Below are positions 25,701 through 34,149 of a stretch of DNA of 64,000 bases, in pieces. The notes below the pieces were generated by a model, which did no database searches, was not told the origin of the DNA, and saw nothing but the letters and a program-made list of their open reading frames with translations. Positions within the stretch are counted from its first letter, which is position 1. Every line of letters begins with the position of its first letter. This DNA comes from Longimicrobiales bacterium. GTDB lineage: Bacteria; Gemmatimonadota; Gemmatimonadetes; Longimicrobiales; Gaopeijiaceae. The DNA lies in contig JAQWPM010000002.1 of NCBI GenBank assembly GCA_029245345.1, positions 114,210 to 178,209 of the forward strand, read 5' to 3'. The translations under genes were made by a program, and so were the position numbers.

Positions 25701-25984
25701 TGTTTGTTGCCGCCACGGCAGGCATTCTGATCAGCATGACGCTGGCGTTGGTGCGCGCGCTGCTAGGCCCGACGGTTTATGACCGCGTAATGGCGGTGAA
25801 CACGTTCGGTACCAAGACGGTGCTTCTGATCGCGGTACTCGGGTTTCTCGCGGAGCGGCCTGAGTTCTTGGACGTCGCGCTGGCATACGCACTCATCAAC
25901 TTCATCGGCACCATCGCTGTTCTGAAGTTCTTCGAGTTCGGTGATCTGGGGCTCACGCGACGTGCAGAGCAGGAGGGCGACTGA
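25697..25984 (+). CDS. mrpF: Mrp-type cation antiporter subunit F (MbhB-like)
   Basis: 95-residue membrane protein with three hydrophobic segments. LVRALLGPTVYDRVMAVNTFGTK is the MrpF/MbhB family block (R-x-x-x-G-P-x-x-x-D-R). Start ATG 25697, overlapping the mrpE stop; the longer open frame upstream is inside mrpE and is not coding. Confidence 0.92.
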   Translation: MMFVAATAGILISMTLALVRALLGPTVYDRVMAVNTFGTKTVLLIAVLGFLAERPEFLDVALAYALINFIGTIAVLKFFEFGDLGLTRRAEQEGD

Positions 25985-26331
25985 TGGATATGGCCTTCAA
26001 CGTTGCCAGCTGGGTCTCCATCGGGGGTGGGCTCTTCTTCATGATCGTGGGGACGATCGGCATCTTGCGTTTGCCTGACGTGTTTACCCGCCTGCACGCT
26101 GCAGGGATGACTGACACGATGGGTGCCGGCCTTCTCATTCTCGGAATGTCACTCCAGACGATTCTGAGCATGATCCACGGGGAGACGAGCTATTGGATGG
26201 TGCTGGTGCGCCTCGTGCTCATCTACGCGTTCCTGATGTTCACGAGCCCCATCGCGACCCATGCCCTCGCGCGGGCTGCGATTGCAACTGGCGTAGAGCC
26301 TTTGATCGTGGCGGAGGGCGACGAAGAATGA
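25984..26331 (+). CDS. mrpG: Mrp-type cation antiporter subunit G (MbhC-like)
   Basis: 115 residues with three membrane segments; GTIGILRLPDVFTRLHAAGMTDTMGAG is the MrpG/MbhC signature. One-base overlap with mrpF at the start and ATGA overlap with the following gene. Confidence 0.92.
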   Translation: MDMAFNVASWVSIGGGLFFMIVGTIGILRLPDVFTRLHAAGMTDTMGAGLLILGMSLQTILSMIHGETSYWMVLVRLVLIYAFLMFTSPIATHALARAAIATGVEPLIVAEGDEE

Positions 26332-27008
26332 TCGAAATCGTCGACATCGTTCTCCTCATCCTACTCGCCACGACTGGTGTTGCCGTAGCTCGACAGCGAA
26401 ACCTGTTCGCAGCAGTGATGTTGGCCGGTATCTACAGCCTGCTTTCCGCCGGATTGTTCATGGTGATGGATGCCGTGGATGTAGCGTTTACCGAAGCGGC
26501 CGTGGGTGCGGGTATCTCGACCGTACTCCTTCTGGGCACGCTCGCTCTTGTTGGACACGAGGAGCAGAAGCCCAAGCACACGCCGATTCTACCGCTCTTC
26601 GTGGTGCTGGTGACCGGTGCGATCCTCGTCTACGGGACGTCCGAGCTGCCACCTTTCGGCGCAGCCGACAATCCGGCCCATCTGCACGTGGCACCTCATT
26701 ACATCGAGGAGTCCGAGCACGAGGTGGGGCACATTCCGAACGTTGTCACGTCGGTCCTCGCCTCTTACCGAAGCTACGACACGATGGGCGAAACCGCGGT
26801 GATCTTCACCGCGATGGTAGGGGTCTTGCTTCTCCTCTCGCGTGGGCCGCTCCCTCGGCGCGTGTTCCACGAGGGGCGATGGATGACGCTGAGGCCCGGC
26901 ACCAAAAGGGAAGACCTAGAGTCTGATTCGGACAGTGAAGGGGACGACCCTTCGGGCGACGTTTCCGGCGCTCCTGGGACTTCCGCCGAGGAGGACGGAG
27001 ATGGATGA
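26328..27008 (+). CDS. MbhD/MbhE-like subunit (C-terminal part of MrpA as a separate protein)
   Basis: 226 residues from ATG 26328. Residues 1-80 form three membrane segments with MDAVDVAFTEAAVGAGISTVLLLGTL, the DUF4040/MbhD block that ends MrpA in Bacillus-type antiporters. The second half (SYRSYDTMGETAVIFTAMVGVLLLL) is the MbhE-like region. A hydrophilic acidic tail (about residues 195-226) rich in Asp/Glu/Ser/Gly follows. The MrpA N-terminal antiporter domain is not attached; antiporter-like subunits are separate downstream genes, as in archaeal Mbh/Mbs complexes. Confidence 0.85.
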   Translation: MIEIVDIVLLILLATTGVAVARQRNLFAAVMLAGIYSLLSAGLFMVMDAVDVAFTEAAVGAGISTVLLLGTLALVGHEEQKPKHTPILPLFVVLVTGAILVYGTSELPPFGAADNPAHLHVAPHYIEESEHEVGHIPNVVTSVLASYRSYDTMGETAVIFTAMVGVLLLLSRGPLPRRVFHEGRWMTLRPGTKREDLESDSDSEGDDPSGDVSGAPGTSAEEDGDG

Positions 27009-27426
27009 CCGATTAATCCTTCGCGTTGGGGCCAAGATCCTGATTCCGTTTATTCTTCTGTTTGCCCTGTACGTCCAGTTCCATGGGGACTACGGCCCGG
27101 GAGGCGGATTCCAGGCTGGAGTCATCTTCGCCGCGGCGTTTGTCCTTTACGCGTTGGTCTACGGGCTCGGAAATGCAGTGAAGGTTCTGCCGCCGCACGC
27201 CGTCTACGTGTGCGGGGCATCCGGTGTTCTTCTCTACATCTCGGTCGGTCTCGTAGGCTTGTTCAAGGGCGGGAACTACCTGGACTACAATGTGTTGGCG
27301 CATGACCCGCTTCATGGGCAGCACTGGGGCATTCTTTTGGTCGAGCTTGGCGTTCTCATCACGGTGTTCGGCGTGATGGTCGCGCTCTTCTACGCCTTCG
27401 CTGGTCGCCGGAGAATCGATCCTTGA
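27001..27426 (+). CDS. mrpB: Mrp-type cation antiporter subunit B (MbhF-like)
   Basis: 141 residues, ATG 27001 inside the end of the preceding gene (8-base overlap). Four membrane segments; LFALYVQFHGDYGPGGGFQ and AGVIFAAAFVLYALVYG are the MrpB/MnhB/MbhF family signature (H-G-x-x-x-P-G-G-G-F-Q). Coupled to mrpC by a TTGA overlap. Confidence 0.92.
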   Translation: MDDRLILRVGAKILIPFILLFALYVQFHGDYGPGGGFQAGVIFAAAFVLYALVYGLGNAVKVLPPHAVYVCGASGVLLYISVGLVGLFKGGNYLDYNVLAHDPLHGQHWGILLVELGVLITVFGVMVALFYAFAGRRRIDP

Positions 27427-27776
27427 GGGCGCTCGGACTGTTCAACTACTGGGCCGTGATCGTCCTGATGATGGTGGGCTTCTACACGCTCATCGCGCGG
27501 GGCAACCTGGTGAAGAAGCTCATCGGACTGAATCTGTTTCAGACGTCCGTCATCATGATGTACGTCTCGTTCGGAAAGGTGACGGGAGGGACTGCGCCGA
27601 TCCTGCTCGAGCATGGTGAGGACGCGGTGTATTCCAACCCGATACCACATGTGCTCATGCTGACGGCGATCGTGGTCGGTGTGGCGACTCTGGCATTGGG
27701 GCTGAGCCTCGTTGTCCGGATCAAAGAAGCGTACGGGACCATTGAAGAAGACGAGATCCGGGATAGCAGCCTGTGA
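27423..27776 (+). CDS. mrpC: Mrp-type cation antiporter subunit C (NuoK-like, MbhG-like)
   Basis: 117 residues, TTG start. Three membrane helices; GFYTLIARGNLVKKLIGLNLFQTSVIM is the NuoK/MrpC family core with the conserved membrane glutamate position replaced by other residues, as usual for MrpC. DPxPHxLxLTAIVVGVA appears as NPIPHVLMLTAIVVGVA. Confidence 0.92.
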   Translation: MRALGLFNYWAVIVLMMVGFYTLIARGNLVKKLIGLNLFQTSVIMMYVSFGKVTGGTAPILLEHGEDAVYSNPIPHVLMLTAIVVGVATLALGLSLVVRIKEAYGTIEEDEIRDSSL

Positions 27777-29248
27777 GCCAGCATCTCCCCGCATTGCTCG
27801 TCGTAATCCCGCTGCTCCTGGCGCCGATCGCGGCGTTGGTGAACCGTTGGAAGGCCGCATGGGTGATCGCGGTCGGGGCCGCGTTTTGGGCGCTCTACGC
27901 TTCGGTCTCGCTTGTCAGGATCGTGTTGGATCAAGGAGCGCTCAACTACGAAATGGGTGGCTGGGCTGCACCGTACGGCATCGAATACCGTGTCGACCTG
28001 GCCAGCGCATTCGTCGCGCTTATCGTGTCGGTCATTGCCGCTGTCACGATCTTGTACGCACGGACCAGCGTTCAACGCGAAGTAAGCGAGGACCGCGGAG
28101 CGCTTTTCTACTCTGCCTTCATCCTGTGTATGACAGGGCTCCTCGGCATCGCGGTGACTGGCGACGTCTTCAACGTCTTCGTCTTCCTCGAGGTGTCGTC
28201 CTTGTCGGCCTATGCGCTCATCGCGATGGGGCAGGATCGAAGGGCGCTCACGGCGTCGTTCCAGTACCTGATCATGGGCAGCTTGGGTGCCACGTTCATT
28301 GTGATTGGTATCGGTCTGTTGTACGTGATGACCGGGACGCTCAACATGGCGGACCTGGCGGAGCGCATTCCCGAGGTCGCGAGCAATCGCACGATTCCGG
28401 TGGCGTTCACCTTCCTGACGGTGGGCATCACGCTGAAGCTGGCGTTGTTTCCGCTGCACTTGTGGCTGCCAAACGCGTACACGTACGCCCCCTCGGCCGT
28501 TACGGCGTTCATCGCCTCGACCATGACCAAGGTCGCCGTCTATCTGCTGCTGAGGTTCTTCTTCACGATCTTCGGCGCGGACTTCTCGTTCGGTCAGATG
28601 CACCTCGAGATGGTCTTGATGCCACTCGCGGTCGTCGCGATTCTGACGATGTCACTTGTTGCGATCTACCAAGACAACGTGAAGCGGCTCCTAGCCTACT
28701 CGTCGGTGGCCCAGATCGGGTACATGGTGCTCGGCATCAGTTTTGCGTCGGTACTCGGTGTGACTGCAGGGCTTATTCACCTGTTCAACCACGCGCTCAT
28801 GAAGGGCGCGCTGTTCATGGCGATGGGCTGCATCATGTACAGCATCGGCTCTGTCCGCATCGACAAGATGGCTGGTCTCGGCAAGAAAATGCCGTGGACG
28901 ATGGCCGCCTTCGTGGGAGGTGGACTCAGCCTCATCGGCGTGCCGTTCACCGTGGGCTTCATCAGCAAATGGTACCTGGTGCAAGCCGCGTTGGAGCAAG
29001 GCATGTGGCCGATCGCCGCGGTGGTGATGGTCGGCTCGCTGATGGCTGTGGTCTACGTCTGGAAGGTTGTCGAAGTCGCATACTTCCAGACGGCGGATCC
29101 GGACCACGACATCAAAGAGGCACCGCTCAGTCTGCTGATCCCGACCTGGGCGCTTGTCGCCGCCAGCTTCTACTTCGGCATCGACGCGACGACCACGTCT
29201 GACATTGCGACGAAGGCTGCGGAAGCGCTGCTGGGGGTAATGCCATGA
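27773..29248 (+). CDS. mrpD: Mrp-type antiporter subunit D (first large NuoM/N-like subunit)
   Basis: 491 residues, GTG start overlapping mrpC. About 14 membrane helices. The proton-channel residues of the antiporter family are present: Glu in FVFLEVSSLSAY (TM5), Lys in GITLKLALFPLHLWLPNAY (TM7), Lys in STMTKVAVY (TM8) and Lys in FNHALMKGALFM (TM12). Closest in pattern to MrpD/MbhH. Works in the cytoplasmic membrane exchanging Na+ (or K+) for H+. Confidence 0.92.
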   Translation: MSQHLPALLVVIPLLLAPIAALVNRWKAAWVIAVGAAFWALYASVSLVRIVLDQGALNYEMGGWAAPYGIEYRVDLASAFVALIVSVIAAVTILYARTSVQREVSEDRGALFYSAFILCMTGLLGIAVTGDVFNVFVFLEVSSLSAYALIAMGQDRRALTASFQYLIMGSLGATFIVIGIGLLYVMTGTLNMADLAERIPEVASNRTIPVAFTFLTVGITLKLALFPLHLWLPNAYTYAPSAVTAFIASTMTKVAVYLLLRFFFTIFGADFSFGQMHLEMVLMPLAVVAILTMSLVAIYQDNVKRLLAYSSVAQIGYMVLGISFASVLGVTAGLIHLFNHALMKGALFMAMGCIMYSIGSVRIDKMAGLGKKMPWTMAAFVGGGLSLIGVPFTVGFISKWYLVQAALEQGMWPIAAVVMVGSLMAVVYVWKVVEVAYFQTADPDHDIKEAPLSLLIPTWALVAASFYFGIDATTTSDIATKAAEALLGVMP

Positions 29249-30720
29249 GCGGCGGAACATTGATCGCGATTGCGATGCTCCTCCCAGTCGTGGGTGGGTT
29301 CATCGTCCTGATGCTGGGCAAACACCCGAACGCTCGTGAGACAGTGACGCTTCTCACGGGTGGTCTCACGTTCTGGCACGTCTATCAGCTGCTTCCCATG
29401 GTGCAGGCTGGCGAGCGGCCGCGACTCGATCTCTTCGAAGTCGTTCCGGGTGTTCAGATCGCGTTCGAGGTCGAGCCGCTTGGAATGCTCTTCGCGCTGG
29501 TTGCCGCATTCCTTTGGCCGATCACGTCGCTTTATGCGATCGGGTACATGCGAGGCCACCACGAGGAGAATCAAAGTCGGTTCTTCTTTTTCTTCGCCGT
29601 GGCCATTGCCGGAGCTTTGGGCGTCGCCTTTAGTGCGAATCTCTTCACACTCTTCGCGTTCTATGAGGTACTGACGCTCTGCACCTTCCCTTTGGTGACA
29701 CATCACCAGACGGAGGAGGCGAAGAAGGCAGGCCGGATCTATCTTGGCATCTTGCTGACCACATCCGTGGGCTTCCAGCTGCTTGCCATCATCTGGACGT
29801 GGCAGCTCGCGGGAACGGTGGACTTCACGGACGGTGGAATCCTGGCAGGTACCGCTGGAACGGGGGTGCTGAGCGCCATCTTGGTGCTGTTTGTCTTTGG
29901 TGTCGGTAAGGCCGCGGTGATGCCGTTCCACAGGTGGCTCCCGGCTGCCATGGTGGCGCCTACGCCTGTTTCCGCATTGCTTCACGCCGTCGCAGTCGTG
30001 AAGGCCGGTGTCTTCACGGTGCTCAAGGTCTCGGTGTACGTCTTCGGCATCGATCTGCTCGGGACGCTCGCGGCCACACCGTGGCTCGCTTGGGTCGCTG
30101 CCATGACGATCATCCTCGGGTCGCTCGTCGCGTTCACGAAGGACAATCTCAAGGCGCGACTCGCCTACTCGACCATCAGTCAGCTCTCCTATATCGTGCT
30201 CGGCGCGCTGCTGGCGAACGAGTGGGGCATCATCGGTGGGGGGATGCACATCGCGATGCATGCGTTCGGGAAGATCACGCTCTTCTTTGCTGCGGGGGCT
30301 GTCATGGTCGCGGCGCACGAGAAAAAGATCAGCCGTATGCATGGGCTCGGGCGCACGATGCCGATCACCTTTGGAGCGTTCTTCGTCGGGTCGCTTTCCA
30401 TTATTGGTCTGCCCCCGGCTGGCGGAAGCTGGAGCAAGTGGTTCCTCGCCATGGGTACGCTCGAGGCCGGGCAGGTCGGCCTGCTCATGGTCCTCATGCT
30501 CAGCTCACTTCTCGGTTTGTACTATCTGCTTGAGGTGCCCGTGAAGGCGTTCTTCTTCAAGCCGCTGGAGGACGCCCACCATCGTGAGGGCATTCACGAG
30601 GCTCCCACGGCGAGCCTGATCGCCATCATCATCACGGCGATCATGACGGTAGGACTCTTCGTAAGACCAGACTTGGCGTTCAATCTGATGGCGATGGTGA
30701 TTCCGGGAGGCGTGCAATGA
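29245..30720 (+). CDS. Second large antiporter-like subunit (NuoL/M/MrpD family)
   Basis: 491 residues, ATG start overlapping the first subunit (ATGA). Channel residues: Glu in FAFYEVLTLCTFPLV, Lys in FGVGKAAVMPFHRWLPAAMVAPTP, Lys in VAVVKAGVF and Lys in MHAFGKITLFF. The sequence differs clearly from the first copy (PFHRWLP vs PLHLWLP), so it is an old divergent subunit, not a recent duplication. The MAPTPVSALLHAVAVVKAG form is NuoL/MrpA-like. It may supply the channel that the MrpA N-terminal domain provides elsewhere (inference). Confidence 0.88.
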   Translation: MSGGTLIAIAMLLPVVGGFIVLMLGKHPNARETVTLLTGGLTFWHVYQLLPMVQAGERPRLDLFEVVPGVQIAFEVEPLGMLFALVAAFLWPITSLYAIGYMRGHHEENQSRFFFFFAVAIAGALGVAFSANLFTLFAFYEVLTLCTFPLVTHHQTEEAKKAGRIYLGILLTTSVGFQLLAIIWTWQLAGTVDFTDGGILAGTAGTGVLSAILVLFVFGVGKAAVMPFHRWLPAAMVAPTPVSALLHAVAVVKAGVFTVLKVSVYVFGIDLLGTLAATPWLAWVAAMTIILGSLVAFTKDNLKARLAYSTISQLSYIVLGALLANEWGIIGGGMHIAMHAFGKITLFFAAGAVMVAAHEKKISRMHGLGRTMPITFGAFFVGSLSIIGLPPAGGSWSKWFLAMGTLEAGQVGLLMVLMLSSLLGLYYLLEVPVKAFFFKPLEDAHHREGIHEAPTASLIAIIITAIMTVGLFVRPDLAFNLMAMVIPGGVQ

Positions 30721-31025
30721 GCCACGACGACCACGGGTCGCTCAAAGAGCCGATCGGGTGGATGGATAAGCCTGACTTGGTGAAGCGTCTCTTCACGGTC
30801 TTGTATGTGCTCGCCGGGATCTTGCTCGTCGCCGAGTTCGTTTTGGGTCGCGAGAACGCTCACCCCCACCCATGGGAGGGCATGCCGCTCTTCTACGCGG
30901 TCTACGGGTTCGCATCGTTCTGGTTCTTGGTGCTGCTCGCCCGGCCCATGCGGAAGCTGCTGATCCGCTCAGAGGACTACTACGAAGGCGGCGGACGCTA
31001 CGAGGAGGACTCAGATGCTGAATAA
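30717..31025 (+). CDS. Small two-helix membrane protein of the antiporter cluster
   Basis: 102 residues with two predicted membrane helices (LFTVLYVLAGILLVAEFVLG; MPLFYAVYGFASFWFLVLLA) between a His/Asp-rich N-terminus and an acidic C-terminus (YEEDSDAE). It overlaps the genes on both sides (4 bases and 11 bases), so it is translated as part of the antiporter operon. I do not recognise a named Mrp subunit; likely an accessory or assembly subunit. Confidence 0.8.
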   Translation: MSHDDHGSLKEPIGWMDKPDLVKRLFTVLYVLAGILLVAEFVLGRENAHPHPWEGMPLFYAVYGFASFWFLVLLARPMRKLLIRSEDYYEGGGRYEEDSDAE

Positions 31026-32778
31026 CCTCCCACCGTTCGTACTGTTCTTCGTCGGGGCTTTGCTCGTCGCGTTCACCAAAGGGTCTGTCAGGAAGGCCCT
31101 GGTGCTCGCCATCCCGCTCATTGGGGGCCTCAACCTGTGGTTTGGCGTAGAGCCGGGTGTGCACCTCCAGTTCGAGCTCATGGGGTACACGCTCACCCCG
31201 TTCAGAGCGGACAAGCTGAGCCTGCTGTTCGGGTATCTGTTCCACCTCGCGGCGTTCCTCGGCTTCATTTATGCCCTCCACCTTGGAGACGGGACGCCGG
31301 ACGGTTCCGTCGCAGACGAGGTGGGCGAAACCGACATTGTCGGGAATAAGAGCGCCGGACTGCAGCACGTCTCGGCGATGCTGTATGCCGGATCCGCGAT
31401 TGGTGCGGTATTCGCCGGCGATCTGATCACGCTCTTCATTTTCTGGGAACTCCTGGCGATCACGTCGGCATTCCTGATCTGGGCGCGTGATTCAGACCGT
31501 TCGTTCGCCACTGGATTCCGATACCTGATCATCCATGTGGTGTCGGGTGTCATGCTGCTCTCCGCAGCGTTAATGATTGCGCACTCGACGGGGTCGATTG
31601 CCTTTGAGCACATCGATCTCGAGAGTGCGGGCGCCGCGGGATGGGTCCTGCTCTTGGCGTTCGGAATCAAGGCCGGCTTCCCGTTGGCCCACAACTGGAT
31701 CACCGAGGCGTACCCTGAGAGCACGCCGACCGGAACCGTGTTCCTTAGTGCCTTCACGACGAAGGTGGCGGTCTACGCACTCGCTCGGAGTTTCGCGGGC
31801 GCGGACGTGTTGGTGATCGTAGGGACAGCGATGACGTTCTTCCCGATCTTCTATGCGGTCCTGGAGAACGACCTGCGGCGGGTGCTCGGCTACTCCATGG
31901 TCAACCAGATCGGCTTCATGATTGCCGGTATTGGGATCGGCACGGCGTTGGCCGTGAACGGAGCCGTCGCGCACGCCTTTGCGGATGTCATCTTCAAGGG
32001 CCTGCTCTTCATGTCGATGGGTGCCGTGCTGACGATGACGGGTCGCTCGAAGGGGACCGACTTGGGTGGTCTCTACAAGACGATGCCCATCACGGCCACG
32101 TTATGCATCTTCGGTGCCGCCGCGATCTCGGCGTTCCCTCTGTTCAGCGCCTTCGTTACGAAGTCCATGATCATGGTGGCTGCGATCGAGGAGCATCACT
32201 ACATCGTTTGGTTGTTTATGCTCTTCGCGTCCGCGGGTGTACTCGAGCATGCGGGCATCAAGATCCCGTACTTCGCTTTCTTCGCGCACGACTCGGGTAT
32301 TCGCACGAAAGAGCCGCCGAAGAACATGCTCATCGCCATGTCCATCGGGGCCGTGTTGTGTGTGCTGATCGGCATGTTCCCGATGCAGTTCTACACGCTG
32401 CTGCCATATGAGATGGACTACCATCCCTACGACACCACACATGTGCTTGTGCAGCTCCAGCTGCTGTGTTTTGGTGCGATTGGATTCGTGATGCTCATGA
32501 AGACGGGCATCTATCCGGACGAAAAACGTGCCGTGCACATCGACGGGGAAGTGCTTTACAGGAAACTGGGCCCGTGGCTGGTGCGTTCAATTGGTGGCGC
32601 CGTCGCGCGAGTCGACACGTACGTGCGGGCGTCGGTGATGGAGTTCGTTGGGTCGGTCCTGCGGTCGGCAAATCGTTGGCACGGAAGTGAAGGTCCGTTG
32701 GCGCGGTCGTGGCCTACCGGCAGCATGGTCTTGTGGGTGGCGATCCTTCTGGCCGCTTACCTGGTCTTCTACCTCTGA
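31015..32778 (+). CDS. Third large antiporter-like subunit (NuoL/MrpD family, extended)
   Basis: 587 residues with about 14-16 membrane helices. Channel residues: Glu in LFIFWELLAITSAFLIWARD, Lys in LAFGIKAGFPLAHNW, Lys in FTTKVAVYALARSF and Lys in FADVIFKGLLFM. It is about 95 residues longer than the other two; the C-terminus has a helix-linker (VVARVDTYVRAS-like, residues about 520-550) and a last membrane helix (GSMVLWVAILLAAYLVFYL), reminiscent of the lateral helix extension of NuoL. Last gene of the antiporter operon. Confidence 0.88.
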   Translation: MLNNLPPFVLFFVGALLVAFTKGSVRKALVLAIPLIGGLNLWFGVEPGVHLQFELMGYTLTPFRADKLSLLFGYLFHLAAFLGFIYALHLGDGTPDGSVADEVGETDIVGNKSAGLQHVSAMLYAGSAIGAVFAGDLITLFIFWELLAITSAFLIWARDSDRSFATGFRYLIIHVVSGVMLLSAALMIAHSTGSIAFEHIDLESAGAAGWVLLLAFGIKAGFPLAHNWITEAYPESTPTGTVFLSAFTTKVAVYALARSFAGADVLVIVGTAMTFFPIFYAVLENDLRRVLGYSMVNQIGFMIAGIGIGTALAVNGAVAHAFADVIFKGLLFMSMGAVLTMTGRSKGTDLGGLYKTMPITATLCIFGAAAISAFPLFSAFVTKSMIMVAAIEEHHYIVWLFMLFASAGVLEHAGIKIPYFAFFAHDSGIRTKEPPKNMLIAMSIGAVLCVLIGMFPMQFYTLLPYEMDYHPYDTTHVLVQLQLLCFGAIGFVMLMKTGIYPDEKRAVHIDGEVLYRKLGPWLVRSIGGAVARVDTYVRASVMEFVGSVLRSANRWHGSEGPLARSWPTGSMVLWVAILLAAYLVFYL

Positions 32779-32809
32779 TCGCTCTCGCCACGGCGGGGCA
32801 GGTATCGAT

Positions 32810-33661
32810 GTGACGTACCGGCTGGCGACGACTCCCGACACGATCACTCAGGCCCATTGGGTCCGAGATCGTCTCGCCGAGGCTGGGACACAGGTTCACG
32901 TCTCGCTCGTGGCCAACGGTTCCGGAGATCCGCTGGATGCTTTCGGGCGTGGCGACGCACACCTGGCACTTGTGGCCGGCACCCGGCTGCGCTTCCGGAA
33001 ACGCGAAGGACTCCCGATTCTGGCTGTGCTCATACGAGTGGAGCCGCGCGACATGCTCGTCACGCCGGATGGCGCACCTACTTCGCTTCGGACCCTTGCC
33101 CCAGGGGTGAAAGTCGGAGTCTCGGGCGGACGTCGAAGGGCCTTTCTACGTGCGCACAGACCTGACTTGGTTGCGGTTTCACTCACGAATGGGACGAGCC
33201 CCGCAGTGGTCCTCGAGTCTGGACTCGCCGACGCGGCCATCCTGGGCGTCGCGGAAGCTCGCCAAGCAGGTTTGGGTGCGCTTGGTGCGGAGGTGCTCGA
33301 TCCCAAGGCATGGCTTCCCGCTCCAGGGCAGGGGGCGTTGGCGTTGATCGGTGGGCACGACCTCGCGAAGCTCCCAGGTCTGGACGCGGTCGATCACGAG
33401 ACCAGTCGAATCGCGCTTGAAACCGAACTCGCGCTTGTGGATGCGTTGTCTGTGCCTGCGGGGTCCGCGCTGGGCGCTCTCGCTCAGCCGACGGGTCGCT
33501 GGATCCGCCTGTGGGCGGCCGCGGCGAGTGAGGACGGCTCGGCGATGACTCGGTCCGATCTGACCGGTGTGTTGGATGACCCCAAGGGCCTGGCCGAGGC
33601 TGTGGCCCATCAGATGATTGAGCGCGGGCTCACTACGGTACTTTCTGGATCGGTCTCGTGA
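32810..33661 (+). CDS. HemC-like (porphobilinogen deaminase fold) protein lacking catalytic residues
   Basis: 283 residues from GTG 32810, with GGGGCAGG upstream; the longer frame starts inside the antiporter gene. It aligns by eye with hydroxymethylbilane synthase: [28 protein letters not shown] (from SSLRR...RPDL) and [11 protein letters not shown] (from VPAxGQGALGIE). Key residues are changed: the N-terminal TRxSxLA is LATTPDT; the KDLP catalytic Asp is missing ([10 protein letters not shown]); RGN is TNG; and the dipyrromethane-binding Cys is Val215 in [11 protein letters not shown]. It therefore cannot work as a normal HemC. It overlaps the hldE C-half gene by 4 bases. Possibly a re-purposed ligand-binding protein or a second-copy pseudoenzyme. 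Confidence 0.75.
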   Translation: MTYRLATTPDTITQAHWVRDRLAEAGTQVHVSLVANGSGDPLDAFGRGDAHLALVAGTRLRFRKREGLPILAVLIRVEPRDMLVTPDGAPTSLRTLAPGVKVGVSGGRRRAFLRAHRPDLVAVSLTNGTSPAVVLESGLADAAILGVAEARQAGLGALGAEVLDPKAWLPAPGQGALALIGGHDLAKLPGLDAVDHETSRIALETELALVDALSVPAGSALGALAQPTGRWIRLWAAAASEDGSAMTRSDLTGVLDDPKGLAEAVAHQMIERGLTTVLSGSVS

Positions 33662-34149
33662 GCAACGTGGGGCTAGCCGACAAAGTCCTGTCGCGTTCCG
33701 AGTTGTTGGAGCGCTATAGGCGGCCTCGGGCGAACACGCTCGTCTTCACGAACGGCTGCTTCGATCTCATGCACCCGGGACACGTACACTACTTGGCAGC
33801 GGCTCGGGCGTTGGGTGACGCGCTTGTTGTCGCGGTTAATACCGACGATTCGGTTCGCCGACTTGGGAAAGGAGTGGGGCGCCCGCTCGTTCCGGAAGGG
33901 GATCGTGCTCTCGTGCTCGCGGCGCTGTCGTCTGTAGATGCAGTGTGTCTCTTTGCCGAGGACACTCCCCGCGAGCTTCTGTCAGGACTTCTGCCAGATG
34001 TGTTGGTAAAGGGGGGCGACTACGCTCCCCATTTGGTCGTCGGCCGTGATGAGGTTGAAGCGGCTGGTGGCCGTGTGGAACTGATCCCGTTCGTCGAGGG
34101 CTACTCGACAACGGAACTCGTACATCGAATTCAAGGCACTCAATCGTGA
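33658..34149 (+). CDS. D-glycero-beta-D-manno-heptose 1-phosphate adenylyltransferase (HldE C-terminal half, RfaE2)
   Basis: 163-residue cytidylyltransferase-fold enzyme, GTG start. [17 protein letters not shown] holds the HxGH nucleotide-binding motif. [30 protein letters not shown] and VKGGDY near the C-terminus, with a final [10 protein letters not shown], match RfaE domain II. It makes ADP-heptose from heptose-1-phosphate and pairs functionally with the kinase at 5850-6833. Confidence 0.92.
   Translation: MSNVGLADKVLSRSELLERYRRPRANTLVFTNGCFDLMHPGHVHYLAAARALGDALVVAVNTDDSVRRLGKGVGRPLVPEGDRALVLAALSSVDAVCLFAEDTPRELLSGLLPDVLVKGGDYAPHLVVGRDEVEAAGGRVELIPFVEGYSTTELVHRIQGTQS

Noticed and set aside
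27539..28603. 354-codon minus-strand frame across mrpC/mrpD
   Set aside because: His/Arg/Asp-rich shadow of membrane-protein coding; the opposite strand is clearly mrpC-mrpD.
25155..32778. Membrane-bound hydrogenase or complex I
   Set aside because: Gene order is Mbh-like but no NiFe large or small subunit, NuoB/D/H-like or Fe-S subunit is present.
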